The notes under the pieces are model-generated. The model saw nothing but the letters and a program-made list of their open reading frames with translations, made no database searches and was not told the origin of the DNA. This document shows positions 25,832 through 35,338 of a stretch of 52,671 nucleotides of DNA, piece after piece. How positions within the stretch are numbered: position 1 is the first letter of the stretch; the number at the start of each line of letters is the position of its first letter. A program made the translations under genes and the position numbers. The DNA comes from Saliniplasma sp046497075. GTDB lineage: Archaea > Thermoplasmatota > Thermoplasmata > Halarchaeoplasmatales > Halarchaeoplasmataceae. The DNA is taken from assembly GCA_046497075.1 (NCBI GenBank), contig JAWOGF010000044.1, positions 1 through 52,671 of the forward strand, read 5' to 3'.

Positions 25832-28800
25832 ATGAAAATCAAGGAAGGCTTAGCATTGTGCGTGGTTATGTTACTGATCGTGAGTTCTCTTGGTGTGGCT
25901 TTTTCATCAGTTATACAAGCGGATGAAGAGACTAAGACTGATATTGTATCTGAATCAGATCCTAACCCTAAGGAGTTTCACCGAGGAAGGGATGGGGTTT
26001 TAAGTGAAAGCATCCGTAGGGAGAAAAGTAAGAAAGATGAAAAAGAACTCGTTGAGGTCGTGATAAGATTAGATTCTTACGAGGCTAAAGAAATCGAAAG
26101 GACTAGAGCTTTGGATATCCACGAAGAGGGAACGGAGTTCGCAAGGGAATTGAAGAGTTATACCGAAAGGGAACAATCGAATGTCAAGGCTCTTGTGGAT
26201 GAAGGAGATGGAGATATTATCAATACCTTTTGGATAGCAAATGCCATTTTGGCTGAAGTGGAATATGGTGAACTAGACCGATTGGCGTCCCTCGATAACG
26301 TCTGGAGGATACATGAAAATTTTGAGGTAGAAATAAATGATTCAGATACACATGGATCTGGTTCAGAGCTCTATGATAATGAGGGAAGATGGACAGACTT
26401 GATGGAACCTAGGTTTGAAGAAGATTTTCGAGATATAAACACCTCTTTTGGATCTGACAGATATGATGATTCATACCTTGAGAAAAGAAAGTCAGTCGAC
26501 CCTACCCAAGGATCTAACGATGATTTGACATGGGGTCTAGACAGGATCAATGTTACAGATGTATGGGATGATGGTCGAAACGGTTCCGGGATACGAGTTG
26601 CAGTATCGGATACTGGTGTGGATATCGAACACCCTGACTTAGAGGGTAAGATGACGACGGTAGATGAAGACGATGAATATCATCCTGGAGGATGGATAGA
26701 AATCGACGAAAATGGTTTTGTCGTCGAAGATTCCACTCCACACGATACGGGTTATCATGGAACTCACTGCTCTGGCACGATATTGGGTGGAAACACTAGT
26801 GGAACCAGTATAGGAGTGGCTCCCGGCGCTGAACTTATGCACGCACTTACACTCCCTGGAGGTTCCGCAAATATTGCACAACTTATAAGAGGTCTTGAAT
26901 GGAAGGTAGAACCGTTTGATAGACATGGTGACCCCCTTCATGAGAAATATGGCGGAAACGTAAGCGATTACAGACCACATGTTGCTAGTATGTCATGGGG
27001 CGCTTCGATATATGAGGAAGAGTTTGAAGAACCTATACAGAACCTTAAGGATGCAGGTGTGGTACCCGTTACTTCGATGGGTAACAGCGGTGAAGGAAGT
27101 ATTGGAAGTCCCGGGGCGATCTACGAATCCTTTGGAATCGGAGCATCGGATAAAAAAGATGAGATAGCCCGGTTCAGCAGCGGTGATATCGTTGAAGATG
27201 GTAGATATGATACACCAGAAGAGTACGTTAAGCCAGATTTTGCTGCCCCAGGTGTAGAAGTCATGTCATCTTTTCCTGACGGAGATTATGGAGAACTTAG
27301 TGGCACCTCCATGGCTGCACCCCATGTAGCTGGGTCTATCGCCCTGATGTACGATACTCATCTATCGGTAGATGATATCTATAGAACATTAGAAGAAACT
27401 TCAGATTATTACGAGGCTGGAGATACGTTGAATGGATCTAAAAACACCCGGTATGGATATGGGATCATCGATGCTGGTAGGGCGGTTGACCATATCTCTT
27501 ATTATTTATCGGTAAATAACGCTGAAGAAAGAACCAACGATAGTGTTTTACTCAAAGGGGAGCTCTTAGAGATGCCCAAAGAGGAAGTCGATGTTTTCTT
27601 TAGATATCGGAAGAAGAGTGAAAACGAGTGGTCAACAACGGAGAAACAAGGTCTTAACGAAACCGGTGTATTTGAATATAGATTAGAAGGTTTAGAGAAG
27701 GCTACTACTTATGAGTATCAAGTAGTAGGAAATTGGACCGGAGAACAAAACAATACTTTAACGAGAACTTTCACTACACACAGGGATGTGGAGGTACTCA
27801 CTTTACCGGAAGAGAACCTTACGAACGATAATGCCACTATCCGTGGCGAGGTGATCGGTATTTATCTAAACAAGGCTGACATATTTTTTAGGCATCGAAA
27901 GACGGGCGAAGAGTGGAACAAGATCGAGATGGGTACTATCAATGAAACTAAGACATTGGGTGTGGAGTTAGGGAATTTAGAGAATTTTACTTCTTATGAA
28001 TATCAAGTTGTAGCCGAGGCAGATGGGAAGGAGTTCCCTGGCGAAGTATTCAGATTTACAACTGTGGCTATGGAGCCTGAATGGAGTGACGACATGGAAG
28101 CATATATGATAACTACCGCCTGCGAACTTCAATGGATTCGAAATGATCTAGAAAGTGATTATATCATTGAAGATGATATCGATGCCTCTGAAACCAGGGA
28201 TTGGTTCGGTGGAAAAGGGTTTAGGCCTATACAAGACGGATCTAAACCCTTCTCTGGAAGATTCGACGGCAATGGCTCGACTATAGAAAATCTTTATATC
28301 AATAGGTCGGAAGAAGAGAATGTTGGTTTTTTTGGAATGATCGATAACGATACTCAGATTATAGATATATATTTAAAAGATGTAAATATAACGGGAGATG
28401 TCTTCGTCGGAGGTTTAGGGGCGTATAATCTAGGTCAAGTGATCGATTCAAATGTTTCTGGAACGGTGAGGGGTCTATGGTACGTAGGTGGATTAGTGGG
28501 AGTGAACTTCCCGGACAGCCTCATAGAAAAATCGTATAGCTCTGCAACCGTTGAAGGTGAAGTTTATGTAGGTGGATTAGTGGGAGTTAACGATAATGCG
28601 AACATCTCCACCTCATATACGACTGGTAAAGTGAACTGTATTGGTATGGGCTTCGGTGCTGGAGGACTTCTAGGATTGAATTATGAGGGCCGAGTAGAGA
28701 ACTCTAATTCCTCTGGGGATGTGGAAGGATTTGGTTACTTGGGAGGTCTAGTTGGATTGAACACCGGTTTTTTGAAGGATTCTTTCGCAGCTGCGGATAT

Positions 28801-31800
28801 CGGGGGAGACATTTACGTAGGCGGGCTCATCGGGATGAACGATGGTGGAACATTCTCTAATTCTCATTACAATATAGAAGAGGTATCGATCAACGACGAT
28901 AATCTGATCACGATCTGTGGCTTATTCGATGAGCAGTATAAGGACTGGATAAACAATAGAGAACTGGATATAGAAGACTATGAGGATTCATTAGCACCTG
29001 CAGGTGATCATTATGAGATAAGTGATATCCAGGGTCTTCGAGATCTCCTTGGATTTGCAGATAGAGACGACTATAAATTCAGTCTAGCAGGGGATATAGA
29101 TCTATCGGATGAACCAGGACTTTATATCCCTTATCTTGAGGCGGACTTCGATGGAAACAATAATATGATCTCTAATTTACAAATAGACCAAACTATTATT
29201 TCTCAAATGGGTATGTTTGGATATCTACACGAGGCTCGAGTTGAAAATATTGGACTGGTAGATCTAGATGTCACTGGCTATTATTATATAGGAGGTCTAA
29301 TAGGGTTTAACAATAATGGTACGGTTTCTGAATCATATACTTCGGGATATGTGAATGGGTTAAACAGCTTAGGTGGTCTTGTGGGATATAACCGCGGAAC
29401 CGTAGAGCGTTCATACTCTACAGTAACTGTGAGCGGTAATTACGCTGGCGGACTTGCAGGAGAGAACTCCGATGGTACGATCAACAACTCTTATGCTACT
29501 GGTAGCGTACAAGGAGATCATGGAGTAGGAGGACTTGTGGGTTATAATTGGGGCATGGTGGAGAACTCCTTTTGGGATACTGATACCTCTGGTCAGCACA
29601 CGAGTGAGGGTGGAGTTGGAAAGACTACAGATCTTATGGTCATAGAAGATACATATAGCGATGCAGGCTGGAATTTCGAAGAAAATTGGGATATAATCGA
29701 AGATAAGACCTATCCTTTCCTAAGATGGCAAGAGAAAGGCACATATCCACATCCCCCCAAAGCTATATTTGAAGTAGATATAACCGATCATGATGAACAG
29801 GTCGGGAAAGGTGGGGAGACGACTGTTGAATACGAAGTTACCAATAGAGAAGATCTCGAAGGTACACAAACCATCGAGTTTTTAGTAGATGGGGAACTAG
29901 AAGATACTAAGGAAGTCGATCTTGGCGCAGACGGTTTTAAAAACTGGGAGCATTCGCTCCATGATAGAGTGGTTTATTCAGTCCATGCCCAGGATGGTGT
30001 GGTCTACAGTGGATCTTGGGATGGGACCGTTTTAGCTTACGATGGTGAAACCGAGGAAGAGCTATGGAGGCATGAGGAACACAGTGCGGGTGTCATATCG
30101 GTCCATTATGAGGACGGAGTGATATATAGTGGATCGAATGATAATACAGTGGTAGCCTATGATGTGGAATCACAAGAAAAATTATGGGGCCATGAGGAAC
30201 ATGATGACACCGTTGAGTCAGTTTTTGTCGAGGATGGAGTGGTCTACAGCGGGTCTTGGGACGGGACTGTAGTAGCCTATGATTCTGAAGCACAGGAGAA
30301 ACTATGGATACATGAGGAACACTCAGATGGGGTTCTTTCCGTCCATGCCGAGGATGGGGTGGTTTACAGCGGTGGATTGGACGGCTCAGTTTTGGCCTAT
30401 GATGTGGAAACACAAGAAAAATTATGGAGTCATGAAGAACATGGTGAAGAGTTTTGGTCGGTCTATCATTCTGATGGAATAGTATACAGTGGTTCGAGTG
30501 ATAATAGCGTGATCGCCTACAATGCTAATATACCGGGGAAGATATGGGAACATCAGGAACACGAGGATGTAGTTGAATCGGTTTTTGTTGAGGATGGGGT
30601 GGTCTACAGTGGATCTTGGGATGGGACCGTATTAGCTTATGATGCTGTGTGGCGGGAGACGCTCTGGGAACACAAAGAACACGGAGATGCAGAAGTGATG
30701 TCGGTCAATACAAAGGACGGTTTGACTTACAGCGGATCGATGAATGGGTCTGTCATAGCCTATAGTGTAGGTGATATCTATGAAGGTGAATTCACTTGGG
30801 ATACTACCGGTGAAGAGATGGGAGATTATAACATAGAAGTTTCCAGCGAGGACGATATAGACGGAGTAGATATAACTGTAGTAGAAGGGATCGATCTTAA
30901 TATCAAGGATCCCATTGGAGAAGGTGTAGTTAATATTGACGGTGAATTGGTTGAAGAACTCCCACAGACTGAAGTATTCTTAGAAGATGATGATGTTACT
31001 CTAGAAGCTGTCCCCTCAGAGAACTGGGAATTCGATAAATGGGAGATAGATGGAACGGTCTTTGAGGATAGAGAGATCTCGATAACCATGGACCAAGATA
31101 AGGAAGTTACGGTTCACTTCAAACTTAAGACTTATCCGTTGGGGATCGAAACGAAAGGAGAAGGCTCTGTTGACATAGACCCTATTCAGGAAGAGTACGA
31201 ACATGGGGAAGAGGTGAACTTAACAGCGGTACCGGACGAAGGACATGATTTCATAGAATGGACTGGATCGTATGAAGGGACAGGAGAGCAGATCACCGTG
31301 ACCATGGACGGTTATAAAGAAGTCATTGCGCATTTTGAGATTAAGACATATTCTTTAAACGCAGATGAAAAAGGAAACGGCTCGATTGAGATAAAGCCTG
31401 ATAAAGAGGAGTACGAACATGGAGAAGAAGTAAACTTAACAGCGGTACCGGATGAAGGGTATGGGTTATCTGAATGGGCTGGATCTTATAAGAGTACGGA
31501 AGAACATATCACAATCACCATGGACGATTATAAAGTGATCAATGCTCACTTTTTAGAAGAGGCTAATTTCGAGGTTGAGATTATCGATCACGATAAGGAA
31601 GTAATCGAAGGTGAAGAATTTATCGTCAACTACACGGTGACCAATACAGGGGAACTAGAAGATATACAGACGATAGAGTTCATAGTCGATGGTGAAGTAA
31701 AAGATGTGGATAACGTGACCTTAGAAGGAGATGAGGTATACCAAGGTGAATTAGTATGGACAACTGGAGAGCCTGGAGAGTATACCATCAGTGTGGTTAG

Positions 31801-32056
31801 TGATGATGATGAGTATGCATCTGCAGAATCTATAACGGTAGAGGAAAAGAGCTTATTAACTCCGTGGATGGTGGTGGTTATCGGTTTGATAATAATGGTG
31901 CTTATCGTTTTAGGGGGGATCCAAATCACATCAAATAAAGAAAGATCAAGTGGGGATGAATACGACAGGATCATATGGGACATGGAAGAAGAGTTCGATA
32001 AGGATATAGAGGACATGGACGATGATCTAGATGAGGTTTTTGAGGATATGGGATGA
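25832..32056 (+). CDS. Giant surface-anchored subtilase with GLUG, beta-propeller and CARDB domains
   Basis: A 2074-residue exported protease. Signal peptide 1-31. An inhibitor-I9-like propeptide at about 70-170. An S8 domain at about 240-560 with the triad Asp260 ('SDTGVDIEHPDL'), His312 ('HGTHCSGTI') and Ser493 ('SGTSMAAPHVAG'), plus the oxyanion Asn in 'TSMGNSGEG'. Two fibronectin-III-like domains (560-745). Two blocks of GLUG repeats ('VGGLVGYN'-type, about 755-1013 and 1060-1300). A CARDB-like Ig domain split by a seven-bladed propeller (about 1310-1690). Three 'Bacterial repeat' (InlB-like) domains (about 1690-1909). A second CARDB domain (1910-2005). One transmembrane helix (about 2010-2033) and an acidic cytosolic tail. 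All catalytic residues are present. It is likely anchored outside the cell to degrade proteins or peptides. Near-identical DNA repeats in the propeller suggest recent duplication. Confidence 0.93.
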   Translation: MKIKEGLALCVVMLLIVSSLGVAFSSVIQADEETKTDIVSESDPNPKEFHRGRDGVLSESIRREKSKKDEKELVEVVIRLDSYEAKEIERTRALDIHEEGTEFARELKSYTEREQSNVKALVDEGDGDIINTFWIANAILAEVEYGELDRLASLDNVWRIHENFEVEINDSDTHGSGSELYDNEGRWTDLMEPRFEEDFRDINTSFGSDRYDDSYLEKRKSVDPTQGSNDDLTWGLDRINVTDVWDDGRNGSGIRVAVSDTGVDIEHPDLEGKMTTVDEDDEYHPGGWIEIDENGFVVEDSTPHDTGYHGTHCSGTILGGNTSGTSIGVAPGAELMHALTLPGGSANIAQLIRGLEWKVEPFDRHGDPLHEKYGGNVSDYRPHVASMSWGASIYEEEFEEPIQNLKDAGVVPVTSMGNSGEGSIGSPGAIYESFGIGASDKKDEIARFSSGDIVEDGRYDTPEEYVKPDFAAPGVEVMSSFPDGDYGELSGTSMAAPHVAGSIALMYDTHLSVDDIYRTLEETSDYYEAGDTLNGSKNTRYGYGIIDAGRAVDHISYYLSVNNAEERTNDSVLLKGELLEMPKEEVDVFFRYRKKSENEWSTTEKQGLNETGVFEYRLEGLEKATTYEYQVVGNWTGEQNNTLTRTFTTHRDVEVLTLPEENLTNDNATIRGEVIGIYLNKADIFFRHRKTGEEWNKIEMGTINETKTLGVELGNLENFTSYEYQVVAEADGKEFPGEVFRFTTVAMEPEWSDDMEAYMITTACELQWIRNDLESDYIIEDDIDASETRDWFGGKGFRPIQDGSKPFSGRFDGNGSTIENLYINRSEEENVGFFGMIDNDTQIIDIYLKDVNITGDVFVGGLGAYNLGQVIDSNVSGTVRGLWYVGGLVGVNFPDSLIEKSYSSATVEGEVYVGGLVGVNDNANISTSYTTGKVNCIGMGFGAGGLLGLNYEGRVENSNSSGDVEGFGYLGGLVGLNTGFLKDSFAAADIGGDIYVGGLIGMNDGGTFSNSHYNIEEVSINDDNLITICGLFDEQYKDWINNRELDIEDYEDSLAPAGDHYEISDIQGLRDLLGFADRDDYKFSLAGDIDLSDEPGLYIPYLEADFDGNNNMISNLQIDQTIISQMGMFGYLHEARVENIGLVDLDVTGYYYIGGLIGFNNNGTVSESYTSGYVNGLNSLGGLVGYNRGTVERSYSTVTVSGNYAGGLAGENSDGTINNSYATGSVQGDHGVGGLVGYNWGMVENSFWDTDTSGQHTSEGGVGKTTDLMVIEDTYSDAGWNFEENWDIIEDKTYPFLRWQEKGTYPHPPKAIFEVDITDHDEQVGKGGETTVEYEVTNREDLEGTQTIEFLVDGELEDTKEVDLGADGFKNWEHSLHDRVVYSVHAQDGVVYSGSWDGTVLAYDGETEEELWRHEEHSAGVISVHYEDGVIYSGSNDNTVVAYDVESQEKLWGHEEHDDTVESVFVEDGVVYSGSWDGTVVAYDSEAQEKLWIHEEHSDGVLSVHAEDGVVYSGGLDGSVLAYDVETQEKLWSHEEHGEEFWSVYHSDGIVYSGSSDNSVIAYNANIPGKIWEHQEHEDVVESVFVEDGVVYSGSWDGTVLAYDAVWRETLWEHKEHGDAEVMSVNTKDGLTYSGSMNGSVIAYSVGDIYEGEFTWDTTGEEMGDYNIEVSSEDDIDGVDITVVEGIDLNIKDPIGEGVVNIDGELVEELPQTEVFLEDDDVTLEAVPSENWEFDKWEIDGTVFEDREISITMDQDKEVTVHFKLKTYPLGIETKGEGSVDIDPIQEEYEHGEEVNLTAVPDEGHDFIEWTGSYEGTGEQITVTMDGYKEVIAHFEIKTYSLNADEKGNGSIEIKPDKEEYEHGEEVNLTAVPDEGYGLSEWAGSYKSTEEHITITMDDYKVINAHFLEEANFEVEIIDHDKEVIEGEEFIVNYTVTNTGELEDIQTIEFIVDGEVKDVDNVTLEGDEVYQGELVWTTGEPGEYTISVVSDDDEYASAESITVEEKSLLTPWMVVVIGLIIMVLIVLGGIQITSNKERSSGDEYDRIIWDMEEEFDKDIEDMDDDLDEVFEDMG
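29979..30765 (+). repeat. Seven tandem ~120-bp coding repeats (propeller blades)
   Basis: Seven units each encode 'DGVVYSGSWDGTV.AYD....LW.HEEH' type blades of about 40 residues. Units 1 and 6 share a stretch of about 40 nearly identical bases (from about 29998 and 30597), so some copying is recent. The units sit inside the giant subtilase gene. Confidence 0.85.
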
Positions 32057-32180
32057 GTGATATCCTAATAAGGGTTTTAGCCAAAGCCAAGACAGTATAG
32101 CGGTATAGTATAGTATAGTTATCCTTAGATGATCCTCGCCTGTTGATCGGTTCCAATAGCATTTCAAAATTTGGGTAAAT

Positions 32181-32192
32181 GATATATATTGA
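32181..32192 (+). promoter_or_regulatory. Promoter shared in sequence with the giant subtilase
   Basis: GATATATATTGA, identical to 25716-25727, lies 90 bases before the next start codon. The leader ends GATAGAACATGAA, as does that of the subtilase gene. Upstream, the stretch around 32092-32120 has several TATAG units. The two genes appear to share one promoter-leader cassette. Confidence 0.5.
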
Positions 32193-32270
32193 AGGAAGGG
32201 TGAAACACTATGAGTTATTTCTGAGTCACTTTATAGGTGGCTTTAGAAAGGATATATATGAGGATAGAAC

Positions 32271-32744
32271 ATGAATCTGAAAGAAGGTTTAGCGGTGTGC
32301 ATGGTGGTAGTTTTAGTAACGAGTTTCTTTAGCCTGGGTGTTGCTAGCTGCACAAGGGCTGATGAAGAATCTGACTCTAAAGAATATAAAGAATGTGAAT
32401 TGGAACTAAAAATTGACGGTGGGGGCATAGTAACTTATGATCCAGATGCTATCGATATCAAGGACCCCGAAGCTGACGGTGAATGGATCTTCATTTATGA
32501 GGAAGGAACTGAGGTTACTTTTTACGCTGACCCTTACGAGGATTGGGAATTCGTAGAATGGAAAGACGATATTAAAGGTACGGAGAGGAATATCACTTTT
32601 GAGATAGAAGAAGATATGGAGGTAACGGCGGTCTTTGAAAAAGGTGAAGATGAGGACGTAGATACTCCTGGGTTCACATTGGCATCCATGTTACTCGCAG
32701 TTACCATTTCTATAGTTATCTTTCACAGAAAACGTCCTAGGTGA
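32271..32744 (+). CDS. Small secreted protein with InlB-like repeat and PGF-CTERM-like tail
   Basis: A 157-residue exported protein. The signal peptide 'MNLKEGLAVCMVVVLV...' closely matches that of the giant subtilase ('MKIKEGLALCVVMLLI'). Residues about 45-125 form one 'Bacterial repeat' domain ('GTEVTFYADPYEDWEFVEWKDDIKGTERNITFEIEEDMEVTAVFE'-type; pieces given). The C-terminus reads 'TPGFTLASMLLAVTISIVIF' followed by 'HRKRPR': Pro-Gly-Phe, a hydrophobic helix and a basic end. This is the layout of a PGF-CTERM signal, which archaeosortase A cleaves and links to a prenyl lipid. It may be a cell-surface partner or duplicate of part of the subtilase. Confidence 0.8.
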   Translation: MNLKEGLAVCMVVVLVTSFFSLGVASCTRADEESDSKEYKECELELKIDGGGIVTYDPDAIDIKDPEADGEWIFIYEEGTEVTFYADPYEDWEFVEWKDDIKGTERNITFEIEEDMEVTAVFEKGEDEDVDTPGFTLASMLLAVTISIVIFHRKRPR

Positions 32745-32750
32745 TCATCG

Positions 32751-33704
32751 ATGTCTATAAACAACTTAGAGATCAGAAAATTCGTAGAATCAGATTACGC
32801 ACATATCGTAAGACTAGAAAATAATGTTTTTCCAGATATAGAGATAAGCGAAGAGTCCTTGAAATTCAACGACAAAAGTAGATCTGAGAAATGTAAACAC
32901 CAGAGGTATATGATGGAACTGGAAGATGAAATAATCGGACACGGTTTTTACAACCAATGGGAAGGTAGTTATCAACCTGGAAAATTTTTTATCTATGGAG
33001 CAATCCATCCAGCTCATCAAGAAATGGGTTATGGAACTGAAATTTATCGATATATTTTAGATGAGTTGGCGAACTTTGAACCTGTAAAATTGGTATGTCA
33101 CACGAAAGAAGACAAAGAAAGAGCCATCAAATTCATAGAAGACAGAGGTTTTAAGGAAACCATGAGGATGTGGGAGTTGGAATTAGATGTTAATAGTTTC
33201 AGCTTTGGGGAATACGAGGGATTGAGAGAAAAATTGGGTAAAGAAGGGATCGTATTGACTTCTCTTGAGGAGTTAGGTATCGATGAAGAAAACAATAGAA
33301 AATTGTACGAACTGTACGAGAAAGTGATGAAAGATGTCCCTATGAGTGATGAATATACAGGTATCGAATTCCAACGTTTCATCGAGTTTTTTGAACATCC
33401 TTACTTTATCCCGGAAGCTTACATCATAGCAGTTAGAGACGATGAGTTTATCGGTTTGAGTAATCACTGGTTTTTAGAGGAACAGAATGCTCTTTCGGTC
33501 GGGATGACAGGTGTTAGAAAAGATTATAGAGGCGATGGTATAGCCACAGCGATGAAGGTAAAAGCGATAGAAATAGCTTCAGATAAAGGTATCTCAACGA
33601 TAAAGACTGAAAACGAGACGGGTAACGAAGATATGCTCCATATCAATGAAAAACTGGGATTTGAAAGGAAACCCGCATGGATCAATTACGAAAAAACACT
33701 TTAG
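32751..33704 (+). CDS. Tandem GNAT acetyltransferase
   Basis: A 317-residue protein with two GNAT domains. The first (about 1-150) has 'GAIHPAHQEMGYGTEIYRYI', the second (about 165-317) has 'GMTGVRKDYRGDGIATAMKV' with the R/Q-x-x-G-x-G/A acetyl-CoA loop, then 'TENETGNEDMLHINEKLGFE'. The closing motif 'N..N..M..iN..lGF' is typical of tandem-GNAT proteins. Acceptor unknown. It starts 6 bases after the PGF-CTERM-like gene and may share its transcript. Confidence 0.85.
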   Translation: MSINNLEIRKFVESDYAHIVRLENNVFPDIEISEESLKFNDKSRSEKCKHQRYMMELEDEIIGHGFYNQWEGSYQPGKFFIYGAIHPAHQEMGYGTEIYRYILDELANFEPVKLVCHTKEDKERAIKFIEDRGFKETMRMWELELDVNSFSFGEYEGLREKLGKEGIVLTSLEELGIDEENNRKLYELYEKVMKDVPMSDEYTGIEFQRFIEFFEHPYFIPEAYIIAVRDDEFIGLSNHWFLEEQNALSVGMTGVRKDYRGDGIATAMKVKAIEIASDKGISTIKTENETGNEDMLHINEKLGFERKPAWINYEKTL

Positions 33705-33767
33705 GATAGGTTCGGGATGGTTGTTTTTATGAAAAGCTTTATAGAAAGATAATAGATATAACACTTG

Positions 33768-34397
33768 ATGAGCCTGCTCGAAGAAGCTAATTATTATTAC
33801 ATAACCGACGAAAGACTGGAGATCTCTCCAATAGAACAGGTTGAGATAGCCGTCCAGAGGGGTGTAAAAATCGTACAATATAGAAGGAAAGAAGCCCCTG
33901 GGAAGGTATTATACGAAGAGGCTTTACAGATCTCAGATATTTGCGAGGATCGTGCTCTTTTCATAGTCAATGATCGTATTGATATAGCTCTAGCGGTGGA
34001 TGCCGATGGTGTCCATCTAGGCCAGTGTGATCTGCCTTACGAGGTAGGGAAAGAATTGCTCGAAGATAGGATATTAGGTGTTTCCACTCACTCTCTAAAA
34101 CAGGCATTAGAAGCTGAAAAGATGGCGGATTATGTCGGAATCGGTCCGATACATTCCACGAAAACAAAAGATGATACGTCGGAAGAGCTCGGGATCAAGG
34201 GAGCTCTTGAGATCGCTGAGAAAGTAAAGATCCCAACTACAGCTATAGGTGGAATTAAGTTCGAGGACTTAGAACAACTATCCAAGGCCTTTGATATGAT
34301 ATGTGCAATATCTAGTGTCACACAGGATAAGGATTTTCCCGAGATAATCGATAAATTCGAGTCGAGTTTTGAAAATTATAAGGTGAATAGAAAATGA
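33768..34397 (+). CDS. thiE: Thiamine-phosphate synthase
   Basis: A 209-residue ThiE that joins HMP diphosphate and HET phosphate into thiamine monophosphate. Family signatures are 'VKIVQYRRKEAPGK' (diphosphate contact), 'IVNDRIDIALAVDADGVHLGQCDLP', 'LGVSTHS', 'DYVGIGPIHSTKTK' and 'TTAIGGI'. I chose ATG 33768 over TTG 33765: a TATA-like TTTATAG at 33739-33745 is about 26 nt before it, fitting a leaderless mRNA. It overlaps thiL by 4 bases (ATGA). Confidence 0.95.
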   Translation: MSLLEEANYYYITDERLEISPIEQVEIAVQRGVKIVQYRRKEAPGKVLYEEALQISDICEDRALFIVNDRIDIALAVDADGVHLGQCDLPYEVGKELLEDRILGVSTHSLKQALEAEKMADYVGIGPIHSTKTKDDTSEELGIKGALEIAEKVKIPTTAIGGIKFEDLEQLSKAFDMICAISSVTQDKDFPEIIDKFESSFENYKVNRK

Positions 34398-35338
34398 AGA
34401 TCGATGAATTAGGTGAATTCGGATTGATCGATAGACTGGCTGAAAGGATAGAAGGTAAAGAGGGACTCCTCAAAGGTATAGGTGACGACTGCGCGGTTTT
34501 AGAGGATGGAGATAGCTACACGTACACTTTGATGACCACTGATATGCTTGTTTCAGGAGATCATTTTAACAGGGAGTGGCATACACCCCGGCAGATAGGT
34601 CGAAAATCTATAGTTGTAAACGTATCTGACATAGCTGCTATGGGAGGCTTTCTCGAATGGGGATTGGTATCTATAGCTATTCCAGATGATATAGAAGTGG
34701 AATATATCGATGAGATATACAGTGGGATGCTGGAAGCATCAGAGGAGTACGGACTTACGATCATAGGTGGGGACACAACTCACGGTGAACTTTTGGTGAT
34801 CAACGTTGTAATCATCGGTAAAGTCGAAAAGGAGAATCTATGTTTGAGAGGTGATGCCGAAGTCGGTGACGTCGTGTGTGTAACCGGTGATCTAGGTAAG
34901 AGCTGGGCTGGTTTGGATCTCTTACGGGCTGGTGAAGAAGGATACACGGAGTATCATCTTGAACCGAAGTGCAGACTTGATGTGGGGAGGAAACTAGCAC
35001 CGTATGTGAACGCGATGATAGACGTGAGTGACGGTCTAGCTTCGGAGGTCAACCATATCTGTAGAGAGAGCGGCGTAGGTGCACGGATATATGAAGATAA
35101 GATACCGATATCTGAAAAAACTAAAGGGGCCGCAAAAACCCTTGATAAAGATCCGATGTTCTGGGCTTTGTCAGGAGGAGAGGATTTCGAACTGGTTTTT
35201 ACCATTCCAGAAGATAAATTATCACTTATTGAAGAAATTGATCACGAAGAGGTGGGTGGGATCACAGAAAAGGGGGTATATTTGGTCGATGATGGGAAAA
35301 CTGAATTAAAAGGCGGTTATGACCATTTTAACCTTTGA
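34394..35338 (+). CDS. thiL: Thiamine-monophosphate kinase
   Basis: A 314-residue ThiL, which phosphorylates thiamine monophosphate to the active diphosphate. Seen: 'GIGDDCAVLEDGD' (Mg/ATP), 'TTDMLVSGDHF', 'VNVSDIAAMGG', 'GGDTTHG', 'MIDVSDGLASEVNHIC' and 'LSGGEDFELVFTIP'. Translation is coupled to thiE by ATGA, so the two final steps of thiamine diphosphate synthesis are made together. It belongs to the same fold as the AIR synthase-related protein at 24331. Confidence 0.96.
   Translation: MKIDELGEFGLIDRLAERIEGKEGLLKGIGDDCAVLEDGDSYTYTLMTTDMLVSGDHFNREWHTPRQIGRKSIVVNVSDIAAMGGFLEWGLVSIAIPDDIEVEYIDEIYSGMLEASEEYGLTIIGGDTTHGELLVINVVIIGKVEKENLCLRGDAEVGDVVCVTGDLGKSWAGLDLLRAGEEGYTEYHLEPKCRLDVGRKLAPYVNAMIDVSDGLASEVNHICRESGVGARIYEDKIPISEKTKGAAKTLDKDPMFWALSGGEDFELVFTIPEDKLSLIEEIDHEEVGGITEKGVYLVDDGKTELKGGYDHFNL

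Noticed and set aside
32092..32120. TATAG-rich stretch as a functional element
   Set aside because: The units are short and imperfect, and an AT-rich intergenic region can give this by slippage.
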